The notes: generated by a model from the letters alone, not told the origin. A stretch of DNA of 36,414 nucleotides from Pseudolysinimonas_A sp039912695 (GCF_039912695.1 NZ_JBDSPJ010000025.1:1-36414); one strand, 5' to 3'. Counted from the stretch's first letter, positions 16,824 to 23,863 are shown. Program-made: numbers and translations.

Positions 16824-18395
16824 TTATCTCTCGGTGCCGCGCTCAGGCGGCAACGTCGGTACGTTCGGCCGTGGCTTGAGCGGCGTGGGAAGCGGGCTCC
16901 CCATCGGGCGCGAGAGGTTCTCGCCGCCAAGACCGCGAGGCAGAGCCATCGACGTCGGCTCCGTCCCGGCGCCGACGAGTTCGGGCATGCGGCGCCGAAC
17001 GGCGTCGAGCCGGCCCTCAAGCGAACCGCGCAGCTGAGCAGCGCGCTGGCTTTCCTGCACGGCCTCGTGCATCGTCCTGATCGCCGTGGCTACGTGCATC
17101 AGCTGGCGGAACAGCATCGCCTCGGCCTGAGTGCCCTGGCCCGAGCTCGTGGCCATCGCCAGCAGGGACGCGGCGCCGGCGATGGAGCGCAGCCCGCGCG
17201 ACGTCCGCGGCCGGACGTCGCGCGCTCGGACCTGAGCCGTGCGCGCCAGGGTCCGCGACGCTTCGGCGAGCGGACCGGGCACAGGCTCCACCCGCTGGGA
17301 CCATGCGGCGAACGCGCCGCTGGTTTCCCGCGCGACCCGCGACCACGCAGCTCGGTCGGTGGGGTCGATGGACGCGAGGTCGTCGCGTAGCCGGCGCACG
17401 TCGTCGGTGTACTGCCGCCATACCTCGGGGCCGGGCTCGTGCTGCTCGCGGCCGGGGGCGACGGGCGTGTATCTCATCGGGTTTCGCCACGTCGCCCGCC
17501 ACTCGTCGACGCCCGCCTGGGCGGCCTGCGGAGTATCCGGCCAGCCGTCGCGCAGCCGCGGCAAGGTCAGATCGCGTGCGAGCCGGCCGCCGCCGTGCCA
17601 GACGATCGGCTCCCCCTCGCGAGGTCGCAGTGCCACCGAGTAGCCGGCCACGACGTCGTCGCGGTCGGCGGCGAACCTGGGCCGCACGAGGACGCCGGCC
17701 TGGTGGAGCCGGCGCACGAACTCGCCCTCGTCGACGGATGCCGCCGCGACCGCGCGCACGCTCCGCTCGAGCCGGACGGATGCGACCACAGGCTCGCCTT
17801 CGCGTTCCGCGACCCCGCGCTCCGCGGCGCTCTCTCCGCGCATGGCCATGTCCGATGTGCGGGACTCGAGCACCTGTAGCCCGTGCTCCTGCTCGAGCTC
17901 GCGGGCGATCGACTGAGCCCGCGAGTAGTCGTGATGGATCGACGCCTTGGTGCCGTCCTCGCGCACCAGGTTGACCGCGATGTGGATGTGGTCGTTGCCA
18001 GCGGCCGAGAGTCCGTGCCGCACTGCGACCCACCGGCAGCCGGCTTTCCCGGATGCCTCGGTGAATCCCATCCGGTCGACGAAGTCCTGCGCGATCGTCG
18101 CCCACTGCTCGTCGGTCTTCTGCCCCTCTTCGGCTTTCAAGCTCAGCGACGCGTGCCACACGTGGCCGCCGTTCACTTCGACGCCGAACGCGGTTCGCGG
18201 CTCGTCGAGATCCCGCGCGATCGCGAGAGCCGTGGCCCTGTCCAACTCGGCGTCGCCGTAGAAGGTGAACGTCGCGCTGTCACCGTTCACCAGGTGCGGC
18301 TCGGTATGCACGTTGTGAGTGCGCTCCGCATCCGTGTCCGCGAGGTAGGCCAGCAGACCGCCCATGCGGTCGCCTCGCGTGACGTTCGGCATCAC
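16824..18395 (-). CDS. MOBP-type relaxase (mobilization nuclease)
   Basis: A 523-aa relaxase that would nick one strand at oriT and lead it into the recipient. The N-terminal 200 residues fit the relaxase/mobilization nuclease domain: MPNVTRGDRMGGLLAYLAD, HNVHTEPHLVNGD, a VWHASLSL strand and the HxH metal site DHIHIAVNL at about 135-143. The catalytic Tyr is probably in the N-terminal part (Tyr17 or Tyr46); I cannot decide which. The C-terminal 300 residues are helical, Arg/Ala-rich and probably contact DNA or the coupling protein. ATG 18395 overlaps the mobC stop by four bases (ATGA). Confidence 0.9.
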   Translation of the reverse strand: MMPNVTRGDRMGGLLAYLADTDAERTHNVHTEPHLVNGDSATFTFYGDAELDRATALAIARDLDEPRTAFGVEVNGGHVWHASLSLKAEEGQKTDEQWATIAQDFVDRMGFTEASGKAGCRWVAVRHGLSAAGNDHIHIAVNLVREDGTKASIHHDYSRAQSIARELEQEHGLQVLESRTSDMAMRGESAAERGVAEREGEPVVASVRLERSVRAVAAASVDEGEFVRRLHQAGVLVRPRFAADRDDVVAGYSVALRPREGEPIVWHGGGRLARDLTLPRLRDGWPDTPQAAQAGVDEWRATWRNPMRYTPVAPGREQHEPGPEVWRQYTDDVRRLRDDLASIDPTDRAAWSRVARETSGAFAAWSQRVEPVPGPLAEASRTLARTAQVRARDVRPRTSRGLRSIAGAASLLAMATSSGQGTQAEAMLFRQLMHVATAIRTMHEAVQESQRAAQLRGSLEGRLDAVRRRMPELVGAGTEPTSMALPRGLGGENLSRPMGSPLPTPLKPRPNVPTLPPERGTER

Positions 18396-18799
18396 GAGTC
18401 GGCCAACCGATCGACGGCCTCGCGGATCCGCGGGTACAGCCTCCGGAACTCCGCGACGACGGCCTCAGCCTCGCGCGGGAACGTCCTCTCAGTGTTGGCG
18501 AACTTCGCCAGCTGGTTCACGTTGTTCGCGATCGTGCCGACCTCGCGACGCAGCAGAAACAGGCTGGCGATCGCCGCCTTCCGCTCCGTGCTGGTCTCCA
18601 CGTGCGCACTCTTCGCAGACTCGTGCAGCAGTCTCGGCACGGTCATGCCGGCAGCCTTCGCCTTCGCGATGAGCTCGGCATCCTCGGTTGCGGTGACCGT
18701 AACCGGGTACCGCTTCGTGCGCCGCTCCCCCGACGCGTTCGCACGACGTCGACGACCAAAAAGGGGACCACTCCCCCGGTCGTTCTCAGCCTCGCCCAC
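18392..18799 (-). CDS. mobC: MobC-like relaxosome accessory protein
   Basis: A 135-aa protein with a basic N-terminus (GRRRRANASGERRTKR) and then a ribbon-helix-helix-like and MobC part: YPVTVTATEDAELIAKAKAAGMTVPRLLHESA, followed by LRREVGTIANNVNQLAKFANT, the hallmark helix of MobC proteins. It would bind oriT and help the relaxase open the strands. I chose GTG 18799 because GGAGGGG lies just before it; a TTG at 18877 would give 161 aa but has no ribosome site and would place an 18-bp perfect palindrome inside the gene. The stop overlaps the relaxase start. Confidence 0.85.
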   Translation of the reverse strand: MGEAENDRGSGPLFGRRRRANASGERRTKRYPVTVTATEDAELIAKAKAAGMTVPRLLHESAKSAHVETSTERKAAIASLFLLRREVGTIANNVNQLAKFANTERTFPREAEAVVAEFRRLYPRIREAVDRLADS

Positions 18800-19288
18800 G
18801 GTCCCCTCCGTCTCTCGGCCCAGCGCAGCGACCCCACCTCGAGGTGGGGCGTCATACGCCAGTATGCCCGCGCTCAACGACGCGCGTCCAGCTTTGAGAG
18901 CGGTTTATGGAACATAAACTTATAGCTTGCTCCGACCGGGACTCCATCCCCAACGGCGCGATAGCGACGTCCACGGCAAAGCGAGCTGGGGATGCCGAGA
19001 GGTCTCCTCGCGGCGACCGGCACACGTTGCCGAGGTGGTTGGTTGCACTCCGCTCCGGCGCCGTCAAGGGCGCTCCAGCGGCCCCTCCGGAGTCCCACGG
19101 GCGGCTGGGGAAGGAACTCCGTTCCTGTGGTCCAAGACCCCGCCGCGGTGGGGAGGGGCCGCTTCCGCGTCCGCAAGCGGATCGCCGCGAGCGGCGACCC
19201 CTGACAACGCCTCCTCTGCATGCACCCGGGCAGGGGCGCACCGATGGCAGGCCATCGGCGCAACGCCGAGGACACCGAGAGGATGACC
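18800..19288. other. Gene-free region with many inverted repeats, probable oriT
   Basis: A 489-base stretch between the divergent mobC and microprotein genes. I see no supportable gene in it. Besides the three repeats near mobC it has inverted repeats at 19112-19126 (AGGAAC-tcc-GTTCCT), 19159-19180 (CCGCTT / AAGCGG), 19182-19197 (TCGCCGC-ga-GCGGCGA) and 19241-19258 (CCGATGGC-ag-GCCATCGG). Position beside mobC and the relaxase, plus repeated dyads, is what an origin of transfer looks like. I cannot name the nick site from sequence alone. Confidence 0.6.
18832..18849. promoter_or_regulatory. 18-bp perfect palindrome upstream of mobC
   Basis: CCCCACCTC is followed directly by its complement GAGGTGGGG. 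It lies 33 bases before the mobC start. A second inverted repeat, CATAC-gcca-GTATG, is at 18853-18866, and a third, GTTTATG-gaa-CATAAAC, at 18903-18919 next to a -10-like TATAAG read leftward. Likely operators for MobC or relaxase autoregulation, or part of oriT. Confidence 0.6.
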
Positions 19289-19387
19289 ATGAACCGCCCA
19301 GATGAAACAGTCACCGTCGACACGGTTGGCGGGTACCAAGTACCCGTCGACCCGATGGACGACCTGCAATGCGACGGGTGCCAGTGA
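19289..19387 (+). CDS. Microprotein with C-terminal CxxC, copy 1
   Basis: A 32-aa peptide. Its last 23 residues (VDTVGGYQVPVDPMDDLQC, then DGCQ) are nearly identical to a second plasmid gene at 24446-24535. GAGAGGA lies five bases before ATG 19289; a second in-frame ATG at 19283 is too close to that site. The stop shares one base with the next start (TGATG), so the next gene is translationally coupled. The two copies differ mostly at silent third positions, which argues for selection on the peptide. The C-terminal Cys pair could bind zinc or form a redox pair with a partner. No known family comes to mind. Confidence 0.75.
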   Translation: MNRPDETVTVDTVGGYQVPVDPMDDLQCDGCQ

Positions 19388-19731
19388 TGAGCCGGCACGA
19401 GTTCATCGACGACGCCGGCTCCACGTGGACGGTCGGCTGGGATGAGCCAATGGTGACCTACTTCGCACAGCGCGAGGTCGAGCTCGGGCACGGCGAACGG
19501 GATCTCGTCGACGTCGCCGGCACGAGCCTCGGAGAGGTCACGACCTACGACGGGCTCGTCGAGAAGCTACGTGAGCACGTCGAGCTGCCCGAAGAGATCG
19601 CCGCTGCGCTGCGCCGGGAGGCGCCCGACTTCACCGACGCCAAGATCACCAAGGCACGCGCGCACCACGACCAGCTCGGCGCCGCGCTGCGGGACGCCGC
19701 CGGGATCCGGCCGAAGGAGATGGAGCGGTGA
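19387..19731 (+). CDS. Hypothetical protein coupled to the microprotein
   Basis: A 114-aa acidic protein (MSRHEFIDDAGSTWTVGWDEP at the start). The first half looks beta-rich, with GSTWTVGWDEPMVTYFAQRE; the second half is helical (YDGLVEKLREHVELPEEIAAALRREAP). I recognise no named family. It starts on the last base of the microprotein stop and its own stop overlaps the GTG of the next gene by four bases, so three small genes form a tight operon. The microprotein may act with it; at the other copy of the microprotein a different gene occupies this position. Confidence 0.72.
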   Translation: MSRHEFIDDAGSTWTVGWDEPMVTYFAQREVELGHGERDLVDVAGTSLGEVTTYDGLVEKLREHVELPEEIAAALRREAPDFTDAKITKARAHHDQLGAALRDAAGIRPKEMER

Positions 19732-19943
19732 GCACCCCGACGGCGATCGCCTTCCAGGGCGTCGTGCCGATGCTGCTCACCCCGCAAGAGGTGGGCGAGA
19801 TCCTCGGCGTCAACCGTGGGGCGCTGAGAGATCTCCGCGACCGAGGCTCGGGGCCGAGGTACTACACGATCGGCGCTGCGATCCGGTACCACCGGAACGA
19901 CGTCGACGAGTGGCGAGCCGACAGGCGAGACCTCGGACGCTAG
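19728..19943 (+). CDS. Excisionase-like helix-turn-helix protein
   Basis: A 71-aa DNA-binding protein of the HTH_17/excisionase type: LLTPQEVGEILGVNRGALRDLRDRG followed by a small wing GPRYYTIGAAIRYHRNDVDEW. Start GTG 19728 overlaps the previous stop. In mobile elements such proteins act as directionality factors or as regulators; here there is no integrase, so regulation of the plasmid is more likely. Its stop codon overlaps that of the converging Fic gene (shared CTAG at 19940-19943). Confidence 0.8.
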   Translation: MSTPTAIAFQGVVPMLLTPQEVGEILGVNRGALRDLRDRGSGPRYYTIGAAIRYHRNDVDEWRADRRDLGR

Positions 19944-20758
19944 CGGCCGTAGCCGCGGCCGGTATCGAGCCCCGGTCGGTACGGCACCGCTCCGAACGGA
20001 TCGACACCGAGAGGGCCGGCCGGGCTTCGCCCCGGTCGGCTCGGTGTGTCCATCCCCGCGAGCCGGGAAGCCTCCGTCAGCTTCATCGTCGCCGCGGCCT
20101 CCGACGAGTCGGAAACGATCGCGCGCAGCGTCGATCGCAACGGCTCGAGGTTGCCGTTCACGCGCGCCTCGTGCGACATCCGCATGTTCAGATCCGCCGA
20201 CACCACCTGCCAGTGGATGACATGGCCGGCCTGCCCCGCGAGCTCATCCCAGAACGCACGTTGAGCTCTCCCGTTGCCCTCTCTAAAACCGTGGGCCTCA
20301 TTGAGGTCGTTGAAGTGCACCGCGAGTCGATCGGCGAACGCCTCGTTGCTCAAACCGCGCAGGTAGTTCTCCGACCGCAGGTTGGCGGCCACCCCGTCGA
20401 CGACGAAGGGGATGTGCGCGACCGGGAGGAAGACAGCCGGCGACAGCGACCCGTCAGGGCGGGCGCGTGAGCCCTTGCTGATGCCGACCGTGCGGAACTC
20501 CCCCGCCCACGGGTAGACGTCCTGAAACAGGTGACGGTGGATCCCGCGCAAGTGGTCCGCGTCGAAGGTGCCGCCGACTGGTCGGGCGCGCAACTCGATC
20601 AGCCGCACCTCGACGCGGTTGTTCTCAAACGTCGCCAGGTCCGCAAGCGACTCCGCCTGTGGCACCGACAGGTTGCGCAGCACGTCGGTTCCCGGCACGA
20701 GGTAGCCGGCCCACCGCTCAGCCTCACTCGCCGCGGTCTCCCACGGCCGATCGTCCAC
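19940..20758 (-). CDS. Fic-domain AMP-transferase toxin
   Basis: A 272-aa Fic protein. The active-site motif HGFREGNGRAQR (156-167) keeps the key His156, Phe158, Gly161, Asn162, Gly163 and both Arg (164, 167); Gly157 replaces the usual Pro. Upstream lie the helices FDADHLRGIHRHLFQDVYPWAGEFR and the flap ISKGSRARPDGS, typical of doc/VbhT-like Fic toxins. It would transfer AMP from ATP onto a host protein; the target is not visible. Start GTG 20758 lies two bases after the antitoxin stop. The C-terminus adds about 100 residues with a Pro/Gly-rich end. Gene order antitoxin before toxin, with overlaps, suggests one transcript. Confidence 0.9.
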   Translation of the reverse strand: MDDRPWETAASEAERWAGYLVPGTDVLRNLSVPQAESLADLATFENNRVEVRLIELRARPVGGTFDADHLRGIHRHLFQDVYPWAGEFRTVGISKGSRARPDGSLSPAVFLPVAHIPFVVDGVAANLRSENYLRGLSNEAFADRLAVHFNDLNEAHGFREGNGRAQRAFWDELAGQAGHVIHWQVVSADLNMRMSHEARVNGNLEPLRSTLRAIVSDSSEAAATMKLTEASRLAGMDTPSRPGRSPAGPLGVDPFGAVPYRPGLDTGRGYGR

Positions 20759-20760
20759 GG

Positions 20761-20973
20761 CTAGCGGTCGGCCTGCGAAGGGTAACGGGCGGCCGTCCCC
20801 TCGAGCAGCTGCTCGAGCGTGATCTCGCCGGCAGCCCAGGAGTCCTGCAGCGCCCGAACATCGTCGGTGCTGCGGCCGCCCTCGAGCTCGCTCGAGTGGC
20901 GCGCCTCGTCGACGATGGCCTGCCGGCGCGCGACGTCGGCGCCGGTAACGGTGGTCTGCATCGCGTCGGTCAT
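20761..20973 (-). CDS. VbhA-type antitoxin of the Fic toxin
   Basis: A 70-aa helical protein. Residues 15-33 (ARRQAIVDEARHSSELEGG) contain the inhibition motif [S/T]xxxE[G/N], here S27-SEL-E31-G32. In class I Fic modules that Glu reaches into the toxin's ATP site and blocks productive binding. ATG 20973 overlaps the stop of the upstream AbrB-like gene (ATGA). As in VbhA/VbhT, antitoxin and toxin are adjacent and probably co-translated. Confidence 0.88.
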   Translation of the reverse strand: MTDAMQTTVTGADVARRQAIVDEARHSSELEGGRSTDDVRALQDSWAAGEITLEQLLEGTAARYPSQADR

Positions 20974-21218
20974 GGCTGATCGTCCTCCACCACATCGGAG
21001 GGGTCCGCCCGGTAGGCGGCAACCTCCGCCATGATCCGGGGGTTTGCGAGCACGTCACGCTCGAGCTTGGAAACGACCTCCGCCGGTTCGAGGGTGATGC
21101 GACCGTTCGGGTCGGTGGTGACGAGGTAGTACGCGCCGGGCGCGACGCGACCGGCGAGACTCACTCGCTTCCGCGAGTCGGTCTGAACGAGAGTGGCTGC
21201 TGGTGTGGTCATAGTCAT
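20970..21218 (-). CDS. AbrB/MazE-like small regulator, first gene of the Fic operon
   Basis: An 82-aa protein: a short strand-rich domain (SRKRVSLAGRVAPGAYYLVTTDPNGRITLEPAE) resembling a SpoVT-AbrB swapped-hairpin DNA-binding fold, then a helix (VSKLERDVLANP) and an acidic end (DPSDVVEDDQP). Its place as first gene of a toxin operon, with a four-base overlap to the VbhA-type gene, suggests it autoregulates the module. Starts at ATG 21218 or 21212 (MTMTTP); neither has a good ribosome site. A long, G-poor leader precedes it. The fold assignment is moderate. Confidence 0.72.
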   Translation of the reverse strand: MTMTTPAATLVQTDSRKRVSLAGRVAPGAYYLVTTDPNGRITLEPAEVVSKLERDVLANPRIMAEVAAYRADPSDVVEDDQP

Positions 21219-21461
21219 GGTCGGGGTTCGCTTTCGCGCAGTTTTTCGGTGTCTTCGTTTGGTCTTGTGATCGTGTTGTTCGGTGTCTTCGTGTTGTTCG
21301 TAGCTTCGTTTTTGTCGTTGTAGTTGTTGATCGTTTTGTCGTTGGTGTTGTTGTCGGCCTTGTTGTGGACCTAGACCACCTTATCAATGTTGATATGCGG
21401 TTGCAACGGTGGGACAGATGTTTCATTGGTGCAACTGTTTCAAGGTGGTATCATAGGAACT
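21219..21461. promoter_or_regulatory. Divergent control region with a G-poor leader and a 14-bp direct repeat
   Basis: From 21230 to about 21365 the minus strand is almost free of G and rich in CAAC/ACGA units, giving an unstructured leader of about 140 bases for the AbrB-like gene. It contains a 14-bp direct repeat, TTCGGTGTCTTCGT on the plus strand, at 21245-21258 and 21279-21292. Rightward, TTGGTG (21426-21431), a 17-base spacer and TATCAT (21449-21454) form a promoter only seven bases before ATG 21462. Confidence 0.6.
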
Positions 21462-21725
21462 ATGAGACTGCTTGTGTTCAGGCGCCCTGCCGCCGAGGCT
21501 CGCGCGCATTACCGCGAGCACGACCCCGAACGTTCCGCCGCCCACGAAGAGGCGCTCCAGGGCATCCGCGACGGCTCTGGCCGTGACCGCGCCTTCCGCG
21601 CCGACAAGGTGGGCGCGCACCTGACGCACGTCTTCGTGAAGGGCCGCGACGTCTACGACGTCATCGTGTGGGAGGTCGAGGGCGCCGACCGCGCCGTCAT
21701 CGTCTACCTCGGCCCGGTTTCCTGA
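21462..21725 (+). CDS. Small hypothetical protein, nearly leaderless
   Basis: An 87-aa protein. Two helices (RPAAEARAHYREHDPERSAAHEEALQ) are followed by a strand-rich part (KVGAHLTHVFVKGRDVYDVIVWEVEGADRAVIVYLGPV). The helix-then-strand pattern with many basic residues recalls small RelE-like folds, but I see no catalytic set and would not call it a toxin. The predicted -10 element ends seven bases before the ATG, so the mRNA may be nearly leaderless, which is common in actinobacteria. Its 3' end overlaps the converging gene by 22 bases. Confidence 0.68.
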   Translation: MRLLVFRRPAAEARAHYREHDPERSAAHEEALQGIRDGSGRDRAFRADKVGAHLTHVFVKGRDVYDVIVWEVEGADRAVIVYLGPVS

Positions 21726-22102
21726 GCGGGCTTGCCACGCAACTTCGCGAAGTGGGCTGAGACGTCGCGATCGCGCGGGCTTAGCGGCGGTTCCACCCGC
21801 CGAACCGCGTTGGCCCACACCCACGCTTCCCTGCGGCCTCCGTCCGGCGCCGTCCAGCGCACGTGCACCGCCTTGTCGTTCCACTCGAACGCCTCGGCCG
21901 CGACGTCGACCACGATCTCCGGGTAGCGCACCCACGCCCTCACCCGAATCCCCCGGCCCTCCCCCGGCGACTTCACCGGGTGCTCGTCGACATCGAGCTC
22001 TTCCGGGGTAAGACTCACCGGTACCGGGCGCAGCGCGACTTCCTCTATGCGCTGCCGGCCGAGCTCATCGAACAGATCCCCGTGCCGCTTGCTCTGTCCC
22101 AT
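21704..22102 (-). CDS. SOS-box-controlled hypothetical protein
   Basis: A 132-aa protein that begins MGQSKRHGDLFDELGRQRIEE and has a central strand-rich domain (RVRAWVRYPEIVVDVAAEAFEWNDKAVHVRW, with WTAPDGGRREAWVWANAV). ATG 22102 lies 12 bases from a near-perfect LexA-type palindrome (22115-22130), so it is probably induced by DNA damage. From memory, proteins of this kind occur near translesion polymerase genes in Microbacteriaceae, but I cannot confirm it here. No enzyme motif is visible. Confidence 0.75.
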   Translation of the reverse strand: MGQSKRHGDLFDELGRQRIEEVALRPVPVSLTPEELDVDEHPVKSPGEGRGIRVRAWVRYPEIVVDVAAEAFEWNDKAVHVRWTAPDGGRREAWVWANAVRRVEPPLSPRDRDVSAHFAKLRGKPAQETGPR

Positions 22103-22114
22103 GCCCGCCGAGTT

Positions 22115-22130
22115 TAGAACAAATGTTCGA
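22115..22130. promoter_or_regulatory. Actinobacterial LexA (SOS) box
   Basis: TAGAACAAATGTTCGA differs at one base from the actinobacterial consensus TCGAAC-N4-GTTCGA. It sits in the 68-base gap between the divergent starts 22102 and 22171 and can serve the leftward gene (12 bases away) and perhaps the lipoprotein gene. Confidence 0.8.
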
Positions 22131-22170
22131 ACGGGGGCGGGCAACGCCGTCTGCATGCCAGGATTCCTGC

Positions 22171-22671
22171 ATGCTGCACGCCGCAATCCTGAGAACCGCG
22201 ATCGGGTTTGCCTGTGTCGTTCCACTGGCAATGACTCTCGCCGGCTGTGCGGGGTCGCCGCCTGCAACGACAGAAACGATCACTGGCTCGGTGTCTAAAG
22301 AACCGGCCTATGCGACCTACACGACGATCGGGATCGCGATGGAGCGGGAGACCTACGGGCCGTACGAAGAGAACAAGGAGCGCTACTGCGAAGAGGCCGT
22401 TACCGGCTTCGGGCTCGGTGGCCTCGACGTCAAGATCACTGACGCCGAGGGCGAGACTGTTGGGCTCGCCCCGTTGACCTTCGACCCCGAGGCCACCGAA
22501 TACCAGCCTGGGCACCTCACATGCGTGTGGTCGTTCACCGTTGCCGGCTTCGACTCGGACTCGAGGTTCTTCACCGTGGAAATCGACGGGATTCCAGGCA
22601 CGCAGGACCTCACCCGAGACGAGCTGCTGTCCGGGCCGTCCCTCTCGGTCACTGACACCTCGCAGCGGTAG
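22171..22671 (+). CDS. Small lipoprotein
   Basis: A 166-aa exported lipoprotein. The signal peptide has a hydrophobic core and the lipobox LAGC near residues 25-28, so the mature protein would be lipid-anchored on the outer face of the membrane. The mature part is acidic, with two further Cys (RYCEEA and LTCVWSF), probably a disulfide, and a beta-rich C-terminal half (SRFFTVEIDGIPG). Start ATG 22171 has only a weak ribosome site. It faces away from the SOS-box gene across a 68-base gap and might share that control. Function unknown. Confidence 0.75.
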   Translation: MLHAAILRTAIGFACVVPLAMTLAGCAGSPPATTETITGSVSKEPAYATYTTIGIAMERETYGPYEENKERYCEEAVTGFGLGGLDVKITDAEGETVGLAPLTFDPEATEYQPGHLTCVWSFTVAGFDSDSRFFTVEIDGIPGTQDLTRDELLSGPSLSVTDTSQR

Positions 22672-22680
22672 CTCACGCCG

Positions 22681-23409
22681 CTAGGCGGGAGAGGTGTCGG
22701 CGGCCTGCAGTGGCTCGATGAGAGCCGGGTCGGTGGCGTCGGCGGTGCGCACGTTGTTGACGGCACGGCTCACCGGGTAGGTGACGATCGCCTTCGCGAT
22801 CGCGCTCGAGGCTCGATCGAGGTTGTGCATCAGGCTGTCGACGTCGCCAGCCTTGGCGGGCTGCAGCCACTCGTCCCGCATGTCCGGCGTCAGGAACAAC
22901 GGCATCCTGTCGTGGATCTCGCCGGAGGCATCCCGCGCCTCGCGGGTGATGACGGCGTAGGTCACCTGCCATTCGCCAGCGTCGTCCTTTCGGACGGCGT
23001 AGATGCCGGCGGCGGAGAGCAGCTCGCCGTCGACGTCGTGGATGAAATGCGGTTGCTTGCCGTCGGGCTGCGCGACCCACTCGTAGTAGCCGCGCATCGG
23101 CACGATGCAGCGGCGTTCGGCGAAGGCTCCGCGGAACATGCCGTTGCTCGCGACGGTCTCGAACCGGGCGTTGATCGGGTGCGGTCGTTTGTCGCCGGCT
23201 TTCACCCATGCGGGCCAGAATCCCCACTGTGCGAGCTCGATCTCGCGCTCGAGTGTGCCGGCGTCGTCGACGAACTCCCGAACGATCGGCGCCCGCTGCG
23301 TCGGGGCGACGTTGTAGTTCGGGATCCAGTCTTGTGCTCGGCCGCCGGCGGCGACGAACTCGACGACGAGCTCGTTCGTGGTGTCATCCATCGCGTAGCG
23401 GCCGCACAT
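22681..23409 (-). CDS. SRAP-family (YedK/HMCES) abasic-site DNA-protein crosslinking protein
   Basis: A 242-aa SOS-response-associated peptidase family protein. It starts MCGRYA, so after Met removal Cys2 is the N-terminal nucleophile that forms a covalent bond with abasic sites in single-stranded DNA. Other family marks are NYNVAPTQ (31-38), INARFETV, RRCIVPMRGYYEW with the catalytic Glu and the late His in EIHDRMPLFL. On a conjugative plasmid it may protect the single strand that arrives in a recipient. It converges with the lipoprotein gene; only nine bases separate the stops. The upstream intrinsic terminator isolates it from the next operon. Confidence 0.93.
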   Translation of the reverse strand: MCGRYAMDDTTNELVVEFVAAGGRAQDWIPNYNVAPTQRAPIVREFVDDAGTLEREIELAQWGFWPAWVKAGDKRPHPINARFETVASNGMFRGAFAERRCIVPMRGYYEWVAQPDGKQPHFIHDVDGELLSAAGIYAVRKDDAGEWQVTYAVITREARDASGEIHDRMPLFLTPDMRDEWLQPAKAGDVDSLMHNLDRASSAIAKAIVTYPVSRAVNNVRTADATDPALIEPLQAADTSPA

Positions 23410-23452
23410 GCGCTCGACGCTACCTGCGGCCTCCGGCGTGCGGGCACGAGAA

Positions 23453-23499
23453 AGCCCCCAGCCGAGGAGAGAGAGAAATGGGTGGTGCGGCTGGGGGCT
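23453..23499 (-). terminator. Intrinsic terminator (minus strand)
   Basis: Perfect 12-bp stem (AGCCCCCAGCCG and its complement) with a 23-base loop, followed on the minus strand by TTTCTCG. It lies 16 bases after the stop of the gene ending at 23516 and before the SRAP gene. Confidence 0.82.
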
Positions 23500-23515
23500 G
23501 GTCCTCGAGGCGGGG

Positions 23516-23794
23516 CTACTCCCCCGCGTTCATGACGCTGGCCATCGCGTCGTAGTGTCGGGCGGCCGCGGTGCGCAGCGTGCCGATGCCGTCGAGCTCA
23601 CCTGGGGCGACCAGGCCGGCGACGTGACCGAACTTGGTCTCGTCGTAGAACAGATCCAGGATCTCGCTCACCAGCTGCGATCGCGACCAGGCGGCGTTGT
23701 AGGGCAGGGCCGCGGCGCCGGTTTCCTCCCCGTCGACGAGTTGCCAGCGCAGTCGGAGGATCGCCGCGAGGTCGTCGTCGAGGAAGGTGCTCAT
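23516..23794 (-). CDS. Small acidic hypothetical protein
   Basis: A 92-aa helical acidic protein (MSTFLDDDLAAILRLRWQL, then SRSQLVSEILDLFYDETKFG and TAAARHYDAMASVMN). I recognise no family. ATG 23794 follows an AGGAGAGGA-like site. It lies downstream of the ssb gene, with a hairpin (23826-23855) between them, and upstream of a strong terminator. Confidence 0.7.
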   Translation of the reverse strand: MSTFLDDDLAAILRLRWQLVDGEETGAAALPYNAAWSRSQLVSEILDLFYDETKFGHVAGLVAPGELDGIGTLRTAAARHYDAMASVMNAGE

Positions 23795-23825
23795 GGCGGT
23801 GATCCTCTCCTGAGCTACGGACAGT

Positions 23826-23855
23826 GAGGGGGCCGATTCCGCAACCGACCCCCTC
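23826..23855 (-). terminator. Hairpin behind the ssb gene
   Basis: GAGGGGGCC and GACCCCCTC arms (one G-T pair) around a 12-base loop, nine bases beyond the ssb stop. No T-run, so termination may be partial. Confidence 0.5.
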
Positions 23856-23863
23856 GCTGCCGG

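Noticed and set aside
18800..18877. Longer MobC from TTG 18877
   Set aside because: No ribosome site, and it would include the 18-bp palindrome; GTG 18799 has a clear GGAGGGG site.
19728..19943. Excisionase-like gene as a sign of an integrative element
   Set aside because: No integrase and no attachment-site-like duplication; the DNA is a closed circle with replication and partition genes.
21462..21725. The 87-aa protein as a RelE-type toxin
   Set aside because: Helix-strand order is only loosely similar, no catalytic residues can be placed and no antitoxin partner is next to it.
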